A model generated the notes under the pieces. It was not told where the DNA came from, searched no databases, and saw only the letters and a program-made list of their open reading frames with translations. Shown piece after piece: positions 55,027-64,000 of a stretch of 64,000 nucleotides of DNA. Location of the stretch: positions 95,021 through 159,020 of the forward strand of contig NZ_PENW01000020.1 in NCBI RefSeq assembly GCF_003144405.1, given 5' to 3'. Origin of the DNA: Proteus cibi (GTDB lineage: Bacteria; Pseudomonadota; Gammaproteobacteria; Enterobacterales; Enterobacteriaceae). The position numbers and the translations under genes are program-made. The stretch's first letter is position 1. Each line of letters opens with the position of its first letter.

Positions 55027-55797
55027 ATGAATAAATTGTATTGGCAGACCATAGGTGAAGGAAAAACGCATCTTGTGCTATTACACGGATGGGGATTGAA
55101 TGCAGAGGTCTGGCAATCATTAATACCGCGACTAAACTCGCATTTTACACTGCATCTTGTTGATCTCCCTGGGTATGGCCGTAGCCAAGGTTTTTCTGTG
55201 CTCACATTAAAAGAGATGGCAGAGATTGTTTTTGCCAAAGCCCCCGATCATGCCATTTGGTTAGGATGGTCTTTAGGTGGATTAGTTGCGAGCCGTGTTG
55301 CGTTGGATAACCCTAATAATGTGCAAGCATTGATTACGGTAGCTTCTTCACCTTGCTTTGGTGCTCATGACGATTGGCCTGGTATCAAACCTGAGGTTTT
55401 AAGAGGATTTGAACAGCAGTTAAATGAGAATTTTCATCGTACAGTTGAACGTTTTTTAGCTCTGCAAACATTGGGTACTCAAAGTGCGCGTGAAGATATG
55501 AAGGCATTAAAATCCGTGGTGTTAGAGCAACCTTTACCTTCTGTCGAAGTGCTTAATGGCGGATTAGAAATTTTGAGAACTGAAGATTTACGAGAAGAAT
55601 TGAAAGCGTTGCGTTGTCCTTTTATTCGTTTTTATGGTTATTTAGACGGATTAGTTCCTCGGAAAGTGGCTGGATTATTAGATGCTATTTATCCTCAATC
55701 ACCTTCGGTTATTTTCCGTAATGCAGCCCATGCTCCGTTTATTTCTCATCCTGATGAATTTACGCAAGCGTTAATTAATGCTTGTTCTCTTAAGTAA
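55027..55797 (+). CDS. bioH: Pimeloyl-ACP methyl ester carboxylesterase BioH
   Basis: A 256-residue alpha/beta hydrolase (E. coli 256). Oxyanion region L-L-H-G-W-G-L-N, nucleophile elbow G-W-S-L-G-G, catalytic Asp in G-Y-L-D-G-L-V-P and His in N-A-A-H-A-P-F. It ends the methyl disguise in biotin precursor synthesis. Divergent from gntX by only 38 bases. Confidence 0.95.
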   Translation: MNKLYWQTIGEGKTHLVLLHGWGLNAEVWQSLIPRLNSHFTLHLVDLPGYGRSQGFSVLTLKEMAEIVFAKAPDHAIWLGWSLGGLVASRVALDNPNNVQALITVASSPCFGAHDDWPGIKPEVLRGFEQQLNENFHRTVERFLALQTLGTQSAREDMKALKSVVLEQPLPSVEVLNGGLEILRTEDLREELKALRCPFIRFYGYLDGLVPRKVAGLLDAIYPQSPSVIFRNAAHAPFISHPDEFTQALINACSLK

Positions 55798-55810
55798 TCA
55801 ATTTATTAAT

Positions 55811-55834
55811 AACTGCCCCCTATTTGGGGCAGTT
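55811..55834 (+). terminator. Hairpin after bioH
   Basis: AACTGCCCC-CTATTT-GGGGCAGTT: 9-bp stem, short T tail. Likely bioH terminator, backed by the next hairpin. Confidence 0.6.
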
Positions 55835-55873
55835 TAAGAAGATAAAAAATGTCATCATTAACGATAAGACAAA

Positions 55874-55901
55874 AAAATCCCTTACCTTGGTAAGGGATTT
55901 T
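55874..55901. terminator. Bidirectional terminator between bioH and feoC
   Basis: AAAATCCCTTAC-CTTG-GTAAGGGATTTT with A-run left and T-run right, between convergent genes. Confidence 0.9.
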
Positions 55902-55927
55902 ATTTTTAAGCGATATTTAACAAATAG

Positions 55928-56158
55928 TTAGCGTAATTGATAAAGCTTTGTCTGGCAGGCGGTTGCCTCTGGGCAACTTTTACAACTGCCTGTGAGGCAA
56001 TCTTCCACCTCGACCTCTTCAAGCTTACCCATCAATGTGAGCCGTTCTAACATTGCTTGTACCAAAGGTTCAGGCATCTTGAGTTGATGGCTGATAAGAC
56101 GGGCATCGGCTCGACCATTAAGGGCGATACAATCACGTACTTCTATCAAACTGGCCAT
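55928..56158 (-). CDS. feoC: FeoC
   Basis: A 76-residue winged-helix protein with four cysteines spaced C-x4-C-x2-C-x5-C (C-L-T-G-S-C-K-S-C-P-E-A-T-A-C), the oxygen-sensitive cluster site of enteric FeoC. It protects FeoB from proteolysis in Salmonella. Third gene of feoABC. Confidence 0.93.
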   Translation of the reverse strand: MASLIEVRDCIALNGRADARLISHQLKMPEPLVQAMLERLTLMGKLEEVEVEDCLTGSCKSCPEATACQTKLYQLR

Positions 56159-56177
56159 CTTCTTTTTCCTTTGTCAC

Positions 56178-58505
56178 TTAGTGACAGCTACCTTTTGAAC
56201 AACACTGTTTTGCCAATGAAGGCTTATTGCTTAAGTTAATTGTTAGGCGACTACGCGCATTACGCAACAAGATAAACAAAATTAAGTTGAAGATAACTAC
56301 AGCCGCAATGGTGATACCACTACTTTGTGGATGCTCACTAAAGGTTGCGGTTTGATAGAATAGCGCAGCCAGTGAGTAAGCAATATTTAATCCCCAAAGA
56401 ATAGAGAAAGTCATCCAGCCACGACTGGTTTCACGCGCAATTGCTCCCATCACTGAAACACAAGGTACATACAGTAAAACAAAGATTAAGTAGCTATAAG
56501 CAGCAATACCTGAGCCAAATTTTGCCCCCATTGTGCCCATCGTTCCCGTATCCATTTCACCATCACCTTTACTGGCTTCAATGGGGTTAGAAAGTGCGGC
56601 TAAAGTGAATGTCTCTTTTAAGCTATCCCATGTCTCACCAAATGCATCACCAATTTCTCCCCACAAGTCGAATTCTTCAGGATCAAATGGCTCATTAACA
56701 ATGCTTTCTGCGGTATAAAGAGTATTTAATGTTCCTACAACCACTTCTTTTGCCATTGCCCCCGTGACTAAACCAACGGTTGCTTGCCAGTTATCATTGT
56801 GAACACCAATAGGTTGCAGTAATGGTGTGATCACTTTACTGACAGAAGCTAATGCCGAATCATTGATGTTATCCGCAGGTTTACCCGAAAAGGTAAAACT
56901 GTTTAGTGCGCCAATAAACATACTCGCAATAATGATGACCTTACCTGCACGAACGACGAAACCTTTTAAACGTTGCCATGTTTGTAACAGTAAGGTTTTA
57001 ACGTGGGGAACATGATAAACAGGCAGTTCCATCACGAACGGTGAGGCTTCACCGCGCATAATGGTGTGCTTTAACAACAAACCAGTAAGAATAGCAACCA
57101 CAATACCTAAAAGATAAAGTGAGAAAACAACGCTTGCGCCGTTTTTACCAAAGAAAGCTGCCGCAAATACCGCAAAGATAGCTAAACGAGCGCCACAAGA
57201 CATAAATGGTGCCATTAATACGGTGATCAATCGCTCTCTGGGTGCATCTAGAGTCCGCGCACCCATAATGGAAGGCACGTTACAACCGAAACCGACAATG
57301 AGTGGTACGAATGATTTACCCGGTAAACCCAAAGCCTGCATTAATCTATCCATAACAAATGCGGCACGAGCCATATAACCTGAATCTTCAAGAATAGATA
57401 AGAAGAGATACATCATCCCGATTTGTGGCACTAATGGTAGAACGGTATTGATACCGCCACCGACACCTTGAGCAAGGAAAATCGTTAGCCATTCAGGGAA
57501 GTTAAAAGTTGCACCAATCCATTGAATACCATGAATAAAGATAGCTTCGGAGCCACCTTCAAAAGCAGGTTGTAATGCACCACCAATGTTAATTGCTAGA
57601 ACGAACATTAAATACATAACAAACAAGAAGATAGGAACACCTAACCAACGGTTTAATATCACTTTATCGATATTTTGTGTCAGAATATTCGGCTTAATGG
57701 ACTCCATATTAATCACGGTATGGCAGATGCGCTCAATATTTTGATAACGGGCATCAGCGATGACTAATTCTGGTTCATTATTGTGTTCGTCCTGAATGCG
57801 TTGACGAATGGTTTTGATGTCTTCTGTCGTGATTTGGGCGCGTTGATGAGTATAGATATCACCCTCTAAGCACTGTAATGCCATCCAACGACGTTGCTGT
57901 AAATTAAACTCATCATGATTAATTTTTTCAGCAAGTACCTCGACTTCATTTAATAACCATAGTGGATAAGACGTCAGCAATTCTTGTGGTTTTTTCTTTT
58001 CCGCAGGGAAGGTATCAATAGCTTCTTTGAGCTTATCAATCCCTGACGCTTTGGTTGAAATCATTGGAATAACAGGGCAACCCAATTGCTCTGAAAGTGC
58101 CTTGATATCAATTTGCATATCTTGGTGTTCTGCAATATCGAGCATGTTTAATGCCACGATACATGGAATACCGAGCTCAAGCAGTTGCAATGTCAAATAG
58201 AGGTTACGCTCAAGATTTGATGCATCAACCACGTTAATCAGCATGTCTGCTTCATTACTTAAAATGAAATGACAAGCAATTTGCTCATCCAGCGATGTCT
58301 GTTCTGATATTGTCGTTAAAGAGTAAGTTCCGGGTAAATCGACGAGCTCAATTTTATGATTTGCCGTTGTGAAACGGCCAACTTTGCGTTCGACCGTTAC
58401 ACCCGCCCAGTTCCCCACACGCTGACGAGAGCCTGTTAACTGGTTGAAGAGTGTTGTTTTACCGGCATTGGGATTGCCGATAAGACCTATAGTGAGAGGA
58501 GTCAT
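56178..58505 (-). CDS. feoB: Ferrous iron transporter FeoB
   Basis: A 775-residue protein (E. coli 773). N-terminal G domain with G-N-P-N-A-G-K-T-T-L, D-L-P-G-T-Y-S-L and N-M-L-D; then Gate-motif membrane domain. It imports Fe2+ across the inner membrane. Confidence 0.97.
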   Translation of the reverse strand: MTPLTIGLIGNPNAGKTTLFNQLTGSRQRVGNWAGVTVERKVGRFTTANHKIELVDLPGTYSLTTISEQTSLDEQIACHFILSNEADMLINVVDASNLERNLYLTLQLLELGIPCIVALNMLDIAEHQDMQIDIKALSEQLGCPVIPMISTKASGIDKLKEAIDTFPAEKKKPQELLTSYPLWLLNEVEVLAEKINHDEFNLQQRRWMALQCLEGDIYTHQRAQITTEDIKTIRQRIQDEHNNEPELVIADARYQNIERICHTVINMESIKPNILTQNIDKVILNRWLGVPIFLFVMYLMFVLAINIGGALQPAFEGGSEAIFIHGIQWIGATFNFPEWLTIFLAQGVGGGINTVLPLVPQIGMMYLFLSILEDSGYMARAAFVMDRLMQALGLPGKSFVPLIVGFGCNVPSIMGARTLDAPRERLITVLMAPFMSCGARLAIFAVFAAAFFGKNGASVVFSLYLLGIVVAILTGLLLKHTIMRGEASPFVMELPVYHVPHVKTLLLQTWQRLKGFVVRAGKVIIIASMFIGALNSFTFSGKPADNINDSALASVSKVITPLLQPIGVHNDNWQATVGLVTGAMAKEVVVGTLNTLYTAESIVNEPFDPEEFDLWGEIGDAFGETWDSLKETFTLAALSNPIEASKGDGEMDTGTMGTMGAKFGSGIAAYSYLIFVLLYVPCVSVMGAIARETSRGWMTFSILWGLNIAYSLAALFYQTATFSEHPQSSGITIAAVVIFNLILFILLRNARSRLTINLSNKPSLAKQCCSKGSCH

Positions 58506-58553
58506 AATAGTGATGCCAATAGTTGTCTTGCCTGGTTGAATGAGAAATAACGA

Positions 58554-58790
58554 TTATTTTTCGTTATGAACCACTTCGCTAAGATTAATGAGTGCGAGAT
58601 CTTTTTTTCTCAAAATTAGGGATACTCGGTGTGTTTCTATTTGAATAGGATCACCCAATGGAGCGATACGAATAACGTTAAACACAGCGCCAGGTAACAT
58701 ACCTAAAGACAATAATTTCTGTCTGTATGCAGGGCTAATCTGAGGTGAGTAGCTCAAGATTTTATAACTGTGATTTGGGATCAGAGACAT
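58554..58790 (-). CDS. feoA: FeoA
   Basis: A 78-residue SH3-like protein (E. coli 75) with L-G-M-L-P-G-A-V-F and I-E-T-H-R-V-S-L. It aids FeoB. First gene of feoABC behind Fur and FNR sites. Confidence 0.95.
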   Translation of the reverse strand: MSLIPNHSYKILSYSPQISPAYRQKLLSLGMLPGAVFNVIRIAPLGDPIQIETHRVSLILRKKDLALINLSEVVHNEK

Positions 58791-58826
58791 AATCGTCCTT
58801 CCACGAATATTGATACAAAAAACAAT

Positions 58827-58845
58827 GATACTGATAAGTATTAAC
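58827..58845. promoter_or_regulatory. Fur box 1 of feoA
   Basis: GATACTGATAAGTATTAAC matches 15 of 19 Fur consensus positions, 37 bases before the feoA ATG. Confidence 0.7.
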
Positions 58846-58903
58846 GTGTATGAGAATTCACATAATAATAGTCAGGTTAATTATAATAAATATTTTTAAT
58901 GCT

Positions 58904-58922
58904 AATGAGAATTATAATTATC
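58904..58922. promoter_or_regulatory. Fur box 2 of feoA
   Basis: AATGAGAATTATAATTATC matches 13 of 19 positions. It overlaps the implied transcription start region (near 58929). Confidence 0.6.
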
Positions 58923-58963
58923 CTTATTGGGTATAATTTAGCCTAGTCTACGCGTATCTGCAC

Positions 58964-58977
58964 TTGATTTAAATCAA
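58964..58977. promoter_or_regulatory. FNR box of feoA
   Basis: TTGATTTAAATCAA is a perfect FNR site (TTGAT-N4-ATCAA). With a -10-like TAAATT at 58940-58935, its centre is about 41.5 bases upstream of the implied start, the class II activator position. E. coli feo is FNR-activated and Fur-repressed. Confidence 0.85.
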
Positions 58978-59139
58978 TCAGAGAAAAGATATTGAGATGA
59001 AAATGGACTGTTTACCTTATCTGTTACTAGACAAAAACAGAATGTGAAGGATTGAAATGTCAGTGTAGCAACAAAATAACAATCAACTAATGATATTAAC
59101 GGTTCACAATATAAAAGTAGATTTCAAGAATATGAAGCT

Positions 59140-59164
59140 CGCGAGCTTAAGTGAAAAGCTCGCG
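59140..59164. other. Hairpin 3' of the DUF4026-like gene
   Basis: CGCGAGCTT-AAGTGAA-AAGCTCGCG forms a 9-bp stem. Tails are only weakly T-rich (TTGTTATTG on plus). It may end the minus-strand gene at 59188 or block read-through; direction unclear. Confidence 0.45.
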
Positions 59165-59187
59165 TTGTTATTGTAAATAGCCGTTAA

Positions 59188-60633
59188 TTAGTGAGTTTGC
59201 TGGTGGCTAAAAAGTTGGTAAATATTGTTCGGGGTATAACTATTGTCTTCGTATGAAACGACCCAATCCGTTATTAATGCGATATTAATAGGATAGATTT
59301 CACCTTCTTGCATATCCTTAACATAAAATGGCACGTTGAGTAATTTTGCATAAACGGTGTCTCCATCACGAGACTGTGGCACAAACCACATATGCTCTAG
59401 CTCTTTTTCTTCCTCTTCACCATAAGGAATACCGAATTTGATCATAAACTGCCAAGGATTTTCAGTCTCTTCGGGTTTGTCTTTTCCTAATAGTTTGGAG
59501 AGAAAACCACTTTTTTTCTCAATAGGGGGTTGATTGTAGTTATCAAACATAGAAACGAAGTATTCCCAGCGTCGCTTGGCTTTTTCAGACATCTCATAGG
59601 TTTCTTCATTGCTACGCAGTAGCATCATCGCTTGTTGCTCTTCATAACCTCTAAAGAAGGTTTCTAAAACAGGATTTTCTTCATTGGTTCTAAATAGCAT
59701 AGAGGAAGGATGTTGATGATATTCATCACGATCGGCTAAATCACCCAAGAATACACCATTTGGTGCCCCTTCCGTGTCATAACGCATTTCTTCTAAAGGT
59801 CTAAGGCTATCAAGAGGCGTTGATTGATTAATATGGCGAATACCTTCTTCAAAAGGTAATGCAACAAGATACTCTAAGCCTGATGATGTTTGACCACACA
59901 ACATCGGTTCACCAAATTCAATTTGGCGATGATTAATACTGTTGTTCACAAAGCAACGGAAGAGATCAGGAATACCATAGTAAGATTCAAGCATACTTGG
60001 AATAACTAAATCGACTTCTGTTAAACCACAGCGCGCTAATCCATGTGTATGGAACCAGAACATAGTTGGTGGATCATTTTCTGTGTCATAGACTGCATGA
60101 ATAACATATAAGCTTTCTACTTCAGGGTAGAGATCTGGCGTCTCTAATTGGAAGCGGACCCATTCAGGTGTTAATGCTTTACCCGCTGCTGATTCATCTA
60201 ATGCTAAAACCATTTCGGGTGCGATGATATTAAGAAAATTCAGTTGATGACGATAGCTCGCTAAAGGATGCAGGGTTTCAGTAAAAAGTGTTTCTAATAA
60301 TAAATCTTGAGTTGTCGCATTTGCATGCGCGAGTCGCTGTGGTGTGAGTTCATCAGTCGAATACATTGGACGTATTTCGTAATTTTCATCACGAGGGTAA
60401 AGACAGACAAAAAAATGTAATTCGTCATCACCATGCTGGCAACGATAGAAAAAACCGTCGTCAATATTTTCACTTAGATAATTTATTTCACCATCAGTGT
60501 AATCGGTCTGTTCTTCTAGGCGTTGTTCAATGAGCGCATAGTTTAGTGGCTGTGCAGGGAAAGCCACTATACGAGAGGGCACTTTTTCCCCTTGCCCAGC
60601 TGCGATATCTAAGTACTGCTGTTTGTTATCCAT
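59188..60633 (-). CDS. DUF4026/DUF2314-like protein of unknown function
   Basis: A 481-residue soluble acidic protein from ATG 60633. The C-terminal part (E-H-M-W-F-V, G-D-T-V-Y-A-K-L-L-N-V-P, I-A-L-I-T-D-W) resembles DUF2314-type domains and the whole fits what is called DUF4026. No signal or membrane span. The first 18 codons from the in-frame start at 60687 are hydrophobic but lack a ribosome site. Role unknown. It is transcribed alone. Confidence 0.65.
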   Translation of the reverse strand: MDNKQQYLDIAAGQGEKVPSRIVAFPAQPLNYALIEQRLEEQTDYTDGEINYLSENIDDGFFYRCQHGDDELHFFVCLYPRDENYEIRPMYSTDELTPQRLAHANATTQDLLLETLFTETLHPLASYRHQLNFLNIIAPEMVLALDESAAGKALTPEWVRFQLETPDLYPEVESLYVIHAVYDTENDPPTMFWFHTHGLARCGLTEVDLVIPSMLESYYGIPDLFRCFVNNSINHRQIEFGEPMLCGQTSSGLEYLVALPFEEGIRHINQSTPLDSLRPLEEMRYDTEGAPNGVFLGDLADRDEYHQHPSSMLFRTNEENPVLETFFRGYEEQQAMMLLRSNEETYEMSEKAKRRWEYFVSMFDNYNQPPIEKKSGFLSKLLGKDKPEETENPWQFMIKFGIPYGEEEEKELEHMWFVPQSRDGDTVYAKLLNVPFYVKDMQEGEIYPINIALITDWVVSYEDNSYTPNNIYQLFSHQQTH

Positions 60634-60788
60634 ATTTTTTATCACTCGTATATAAAAGATAGAAAAATAGGATATCAGGGATAACAAGGGAGGAATAGAT
60701 GGAGTTATCTGAGCTTGAAGGGGCTATTTACTCTATTGTTAATAATAAATTTAAATGAAAAGTAAAATAGAGATAGTGTTATAAAAAC

Positions 60789-60819
60789 AAAGGATATCAA
60801 TAAGTTATTGATATCCTTT
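60789..60819 (-). terminator. Terminator downstream of yihI
   Basis: AAAGGATATCAA-N7-TTGATATCCTTT: 12-bp stem, followed on the minus strand by GTTTTTAT. A second smaller hairpin (AAGGCGA...TCGCCTT, 60826-60853) lies nearer the stop. Confidence 0.8.
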
Positions 60820-60857
60820 AAATGTAAGGCGATCAAGGCAAATGATTCGCCTTTTGA

Positions 60858-61355
60858 TTATTTGCCTTTCAGTAGTTGCATGATGTCTTCTGTTTTTTCT
60901 TCATCGTCATCATCTTCAAACTCAATACCTAACTCAACCATTAATTCGTCAATGCGATCAAGGGTTTTCTCAGTATAAGCCTGTTCTTCTGCATTGAGTT
61001 TTTCACCGTTTTCAAGACGAGACAGTAATTCATCTAAACGTGTATCGTTTTCTAACAGGTCTAACTCTTGTTCAGGTGTTAAACGAACAGGTTCTGCTTT
61101 AACTGGCGCAGGTTTTTTCTTCGCAACTTTTGGTGCATCGCCCACAATTAGAGGGATCGGTTTTTTGCTACCAATACGTGGATCTTTGGGCGCTGTATTT
61201 TGCAGTTGCTGTTTATTTTCCGCTTCCTGCTGACGGTTACCGGCAGGATTGCCACGGTGTTTCTTTTGACGTTTACGCTCACGTCCTTCCGCGTTTAGCT
61301 CTTCACGCGATTTCTTACGTGTTTTAGCTGCGGGTTTTCTTTTAATCATATTCAT
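60858..61355 (-). CDS. yihI: Der GTPase-activating protein YihI
   Basis: A 165-residue basic/acidic protein (E. coli 169): N-terminal K-T-R-K-K-S-R-E-E-L-N, K-D-P-R-I-G-S-K-K-P-I-P-L, helical R-L-D-E-L-L-S-R-L, and an acidic tail (E-D-D-D-D-E-E). It stimulates Der in ribosome assembly. The start is M-N-M or two codons later; longer starts lack support. Confidence 0.92.
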   Translation of the reverse strand: MNMIKRKPAAKTRKKSREELNAEGRERKRQKKHRGNPAGNRQQEAENKQQLQNTAPKDPRIGSKKPIPLIVGDAPKVAKKKPAPVKAEPVRLTPEQELDLLENDTRLDELLSRLENGEKLNAEEQAYTEKTLDRIDELMVELGIEFEDDDDEEKTEDIMQLLKGK

Positions 61356-61543
61356 AATGGTAACTCGATAGTGATCTTCTTGGTTGCGCAATCTATCAGA
61401 AACAAATTTTCAATAAAAGCGCAAATTTAAGACAATTTAATTTTTGCTCACGTACAATGTGCAGTTCGTTTCACTATACTTTGCTGTGTTGTAACGTCAA
61501 TTAACGATTAAACTAAATTAATGAACTTAACTTTCTATTTATT

Positions 61544-63016
61544 ATGACATTATCATCTGCACAATTACGTAAACCAGTATATTGGTGGGTTATTGGTTAT
61601 GCGACACTTTGGATCTTAGTGAGTTATCTCTTTGACCCGACCGTGCCTTATGATGCCGTTGAGGCTGTCAATTGGGGCACTAATGGCGGGTGGGGTTCGC
61701 CCAAAAATCCTTGGTTTGTTGGTTTTATAATGACACCGGCTATTTACGGCGGTATCGATTTTAGCTTTTATTGGTATTTTATCCACTTTATTGTCATTGC
61801 CATTGGACTATTAGGTGTCTGGAATTTAGCTTATAAATTGACACGTAATACGAACCTTGCATGGTTTGCCATGTTGGGACTTAATTTATCTGGCATCATC
61901 AACTTCGATATTATCCCTTATAACGATAACTATATTCTAGTGGGCTGTTGGGCATGGGCACTTTATTTTTTCCTTTGTGCCATTAATGATAATCAAAAAT
62001 ATTGGATTGGCTTCGCAATTACGATGGGTATTGCCACAATGGGGAAATATTCATCATTAGCTTTTATTGGTTCTGTGTTTCTATCAAGCCTTTTTGTACC
62101 TAAAGTTCGAGCAAGCTATTGTTCACCCTATTTCTATTTAGCGTTGGCTATTTGGTTTGCTTTTGTTATTCCCAATTTGATTTGGTTATGGCAAACCGAT
62201 TTTGCGGCTTTTAAGTGGGTCGATTCACAAATCGAAAGCCGTTTTAATTTACGTACAACTCGTGCTGCACTGACCGTTTTTTATCCTGTGATTTTAATGT
62301 GGGGGATTTTACGTTTTTATGGTGGACGCGTGAGTTGGTCTGCTTCTAAAGATAGCCAATTGCTTAATTTTATTTTGCTGTTCCCATTAACGATTATTTT
62401 TATTTGGTTTAGTTTCCATGAAGGTGGCCGTATTAGCGAGTGGCTACAACCCTTTATGTCGATTGCGACGGCACTTTTTGTGGGCTCAATCAGTGTCATG
62501 CCTAAACGTCCATTACGTGGCGCACTGTATGGTTTAGGTGTTTGGGGTATGTTAGTTGTTTCTGGTTATACCGTCGTTCAAGCTGCTAATGTACGTAATG
62601 CAGGTCAAAAATTTATTGGCGTAAAAACCTTTGTGCAAGATGTTGAACAAGCTTGGCATCAGCATTATCACACACCACTTGCGTATGTGGGTGGCGAATA
62701 TATGCATGAATGGGTGACTTTTTATGGCAAAGATAGACCATTATCTTCACAGCCTTGGGTATTAGAAGCGAATGTACAACCTCCTAATATTTATAATCGA
62801 TATATCACACTTCAACAATTAGAAGAAAAAGGTGTCGTCTTGGTGAGTGAAGTGGGCTATTACTGTGAAAAAGCACATTTTGATGAAGGATTAAAGCACT
62901 GGCCGAGTTTAAAAATAGCCGATACTCAAGAGATAATGTTTCGTTCCGAGCCAAATGCTATTGCGGAACCCGTTTGTATTGCTTTTGTGGCGCCAAAAAC
63001 ACATAAGGAAAAGTAG
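61544..63016 (+). CDS. GT39/ArnT-like membrane glycosyltransferase
   Basis: A 490-residue protein with about ten spans and the first-loop acidic motif (Y-D-A-V-E-A-V-N-W) of GT39/GT83 transferases that use lipid-linked donors. The periplasmic C-terminal domain follows. Acceptor unknown (glycan or lipid A). Not ArnT itself, which is longer (about 550 residues). It is followed after 2 bases by the acetyltransferase gene. Confidence 0.75.
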   Translation: MTLSSAQLRKPVYWWVIGYATLWILVSYLFDPTVPYDAVEAVNWGTNGGWGSPKNPWFVGFIMTPAIYGGIDFSFYWYFIHFIVIAIGLLGVWNLAYKLTRNTNLAWFAMLGLNLSGIINFDIIPYNDNYILVGCWAWALYFFLCAINDNQKYWIGFAITMGIATMGKYSSLAFIGSVFLSSLFVPKVRASYCSPYFYLALAIWFAFVIPNLIWLWQTDFAAFKWVDSQIESRFNLRTTRAALTVFYPVILMWGILRFYGGRVSWSASKDSQLLNFILLFPLTIIFIWFSFHEGGRISEWLQPFMSIATALFVGSISVMPKRPLRGALYGLGVWGMLVVSGYTVVQAANVRNAGQKFIGVKTFVQDVEQAWHQHYHTPLAYVGGEYMHEWVTFYGKDRPLSSQPWVLEANVQPPNIYNRYITLQQLEEKGVVLVSEVGYYCEKAHFDEGLKHWPSLKIADTQEIMFRSEPNAIAEPVCIAFVAPKTHKEK

Positions 63017-63018
63017 AA

Positions 63019-63567
63019 ATGCGTTACGCTGATATTCAGATTGAAACGGAAAGGTTGAGATTGCGTCCTTTTGAAATGGGGGATAGTGAAGATTGGTTTA
63101 AGATCATGAGTTCACCTGAAGTGACGCGCTATTGGAGCCATCTCCCTTGGCAATCACTGCAAGAAGCTCAGGAAGATATTATTCAAGATATTACGCATAT
63201 GGAAAGAAAAGAGTACCTGCGTTTAGCGGTGATAGATAAAACAACAAATGCACTTATGGGCATGTGTGTTTTCTTTAATCATTACCCTAATTCACGACGT
63301 GGCGAAATAGGGTATTGCCTTGATACGGCTTATCAAGGTAAAGGCATTATGAAAGAAGCAATGGTCGCGTTTATTGCGTATCTTCAAACACATTTATCTG
63401 TTCGCCGTTTAGAAGCAGATATCCACCCTGATAATAAAGCATCTGCAGCGTTGTTAGCGAAATTAGGTTTTGAACAAGAAGGGTATCTAAAACAGCGTTG
63501 GATAGTGGGTGATGAGATTTCTGATTCGATTGTTTTTGGTTTGTTATTGCCCACGAAAGTCGCGTAA
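63019..63567 (+). CDS. RimJ/RimL-type GNAT acetyltransferase
   Basis: A 182-residue GNAT of the RimJ group: E-T-E-R-L-R-L-R-P-F at the N-terminus, G-E-I-G-Y-C-L-D-T-A-Y-Q-G-K-G-I (acetyl-CoA loop) and L-G-F-E-Q-E-G-Y-L-K at the end. It probably acetylates a protein N-terminus or small amine. Cotranscribed with the glycosyltransferase. Confidence 0.8.
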   Translation: MRYADIQIETERLRLRPFEMGDSEDWFKIMSSPEVTRYWSHLPWQSLQEAQEDIIQDITHMERKEYLRLAVIDKTTNALMGMCVFFNHYPNSRRGEIGYCLDTAYQGKGIMKEAMVAFIAYLQTHLSVRRLEADIHPDNKASAALLAKLGFEQEGYLKQRWIVGDEISDSIVFGLLLPTKVA

Positions 63568-63581
63568 TGGTAGAAAATAGA

Positions 63582-63613
63582 AAAGCACAAGTGTTATATA
63601 GCACTTGTGCTTT
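63582..63613. terminator. Bidirectional terminator
   Basis: AAAGCACAAGTG-N8-CACTTGTGCTTT: 12-bp stem between convergent genes. Confidence 0.9.
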
Positions 63614-63616
63614 TAG

Positions 63617-63928
63617 CTACTTAGCCAAAAAAGAGGCTTGATTTTTTAAGCTTAACGCCTGATTTACTGCAAATATATCGCCACGTACTTCTGGAATACC
63701 AAAAGATTTTAATCGAGCACTGTGTTTATCTAAATAAGCTTGAGCGTTTTCTTTTGAATCAAAAAGATAAATCCCCCCCGCTTTTTGCGTTTCTTTATTT
63801 TCAGTCCAAATTTTCCAGATAAAGCCAGGCTCTTGGTTGATTGATGCAGATAATGCATCCATAGCTTGTGTCATTTCATCACCGAAAGGACCATGATACG
63901 GGAAATCGACTTGTAGAATTACGTGCAT
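63617..63928 (-). CDS. ydhR: YdhR-family monooxygenase-like protein
   Basis: A 103-residue ferredoxin-like (ABM-type) protein close to E. coli YdhR: G-P-F-G-D-E-M, S-I-N-Q-E-P-G-F-I-W-K-I-W-T-E, A-G-G-I-Y-L-F. Start 63928 has GAGGTGA upstream. Function is a putative monooxygenase. Confidence 0.92.
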   Translation of the reverse strand: MHVILQVDFPYHGPFGDEMTQAMDALSASINQEPGFIWKIWTENKETQKAGGIYLFDSKENAQAYLDKHSARLKSFGIPEVRGDIFAVNQALSLKNQASFLAK

Positions 63929-63948
63929 AATCACCTCTTTTCTTATAA

Positions 63949-63975
63949 AAAACGGCACGTTATTGGTGCCGTTTT
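63949..63975. terminator. Terminator near the right edge
   Basis: AAAACGGCAC-N7-GTGCCGTTTT: 10-bp stem with T-run. It probably ends a gene outside the window. Confidence 0.8.
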
Positions 63976-64000
63976 GTCTGTATCATCATGATCTTAATTT

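Larger units (their letters stand above)
58791..59187. other. feoA promoter region
   Basis: 397 bases. It holds two Fur-like boxes, a perfect FNR box and, at the far end, a hairpin (59140-59164). No gene seen. Confidence 0.75.

Noticed and set aside
59140-59164. Repeated AAGCTCGCG as an attachment site
   Set aside because: The repeat is the two arms of one hairpin and no integrase or tRNA lies nearby.

Overview
The window looks like chromosomal DNA from a Proteus-like member of the Morganellaceae (low-GC Enterobacterales). This is inferred from AT-rich base use, the smvA/smvR pair, and E. coli-like synteny of feoABC, bioH-gntX-nfuA and glpEGR/glpD. The species cannot be fixed from sequence alone. 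No rRNA, tRNA, CRISPR array or insertion sequence was seen.

Layout. 1-1166: start of the efflux pump gene smvA (cut by the window edge) divergent from its TetR-type repressor smvR. 1209-4891: Fur-type regulated siderophore ABC importer (ATPase, two permeases, lipoprotein). 5345-10706: complete chitobiose operon chbBCARFG with two matches to the target of the small RNA ChiX. 10804-12776: AT-rich accessory patch with an ASCH-domain gene and two genes broken by in-frame stops (three nonsense codons in total). 12862-13413: Ail/Lom-type outer-membrane barrel.

13671-30607 (minus strand) is the most unusual region. It is a ten-gene, tightly packed operon led by srfA-srfB-srfC: a membrane protein, an Hsp70/actin-fold ATPase and a large P-loop GTPase. 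It continues with a TPR-like membrane protein, an exported vWA protein, a LolD/MacB-like ABC ATPase and FtsX-like permease, an exported FGE-fold protein without the catalytic cysteines, and two coiled-coil lipoproteins. Upstream lies a separate membrane vWA gene whose N-terminal module and membrane anchor resemble SrfA. Together they look like a cytoplasm-to-periplasm NTP-driven envelope machine of unknown function. Srf proteins are called virulence factors in databases, but the mechanism is not established.

31019-36822: nickel importer nikABCDE preceded by a SAM methyltransferase gene. 36870-37298: small exported protein of unknown function. 37738-47150: uncharacterised catabolic cluster (FGGY kinase, fucose-isomerase-like protein, DapA/NanA-family aldolase, cytoplasmic BNR protein, TctCBA transporter, LacI-type regulator) with a LacI-type operator upstream; the substrate is probably a carboxylated sugar. 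47399-49578: DUF4291 gene, metF with a MetJ box, yeaO.

49692-53478: glpD and glpEGR on the same strand. 53657-55797: nfuA, gntX, bioH. 55928-58790: feoABC behind two Fur-like boxes and a perfect FNR box. 59188-63928: DUF4026-like gene, yihI, a GT39-type membrane glycosyltransferase, a RimJ/RimL-type acetyltransferase and ydhR.
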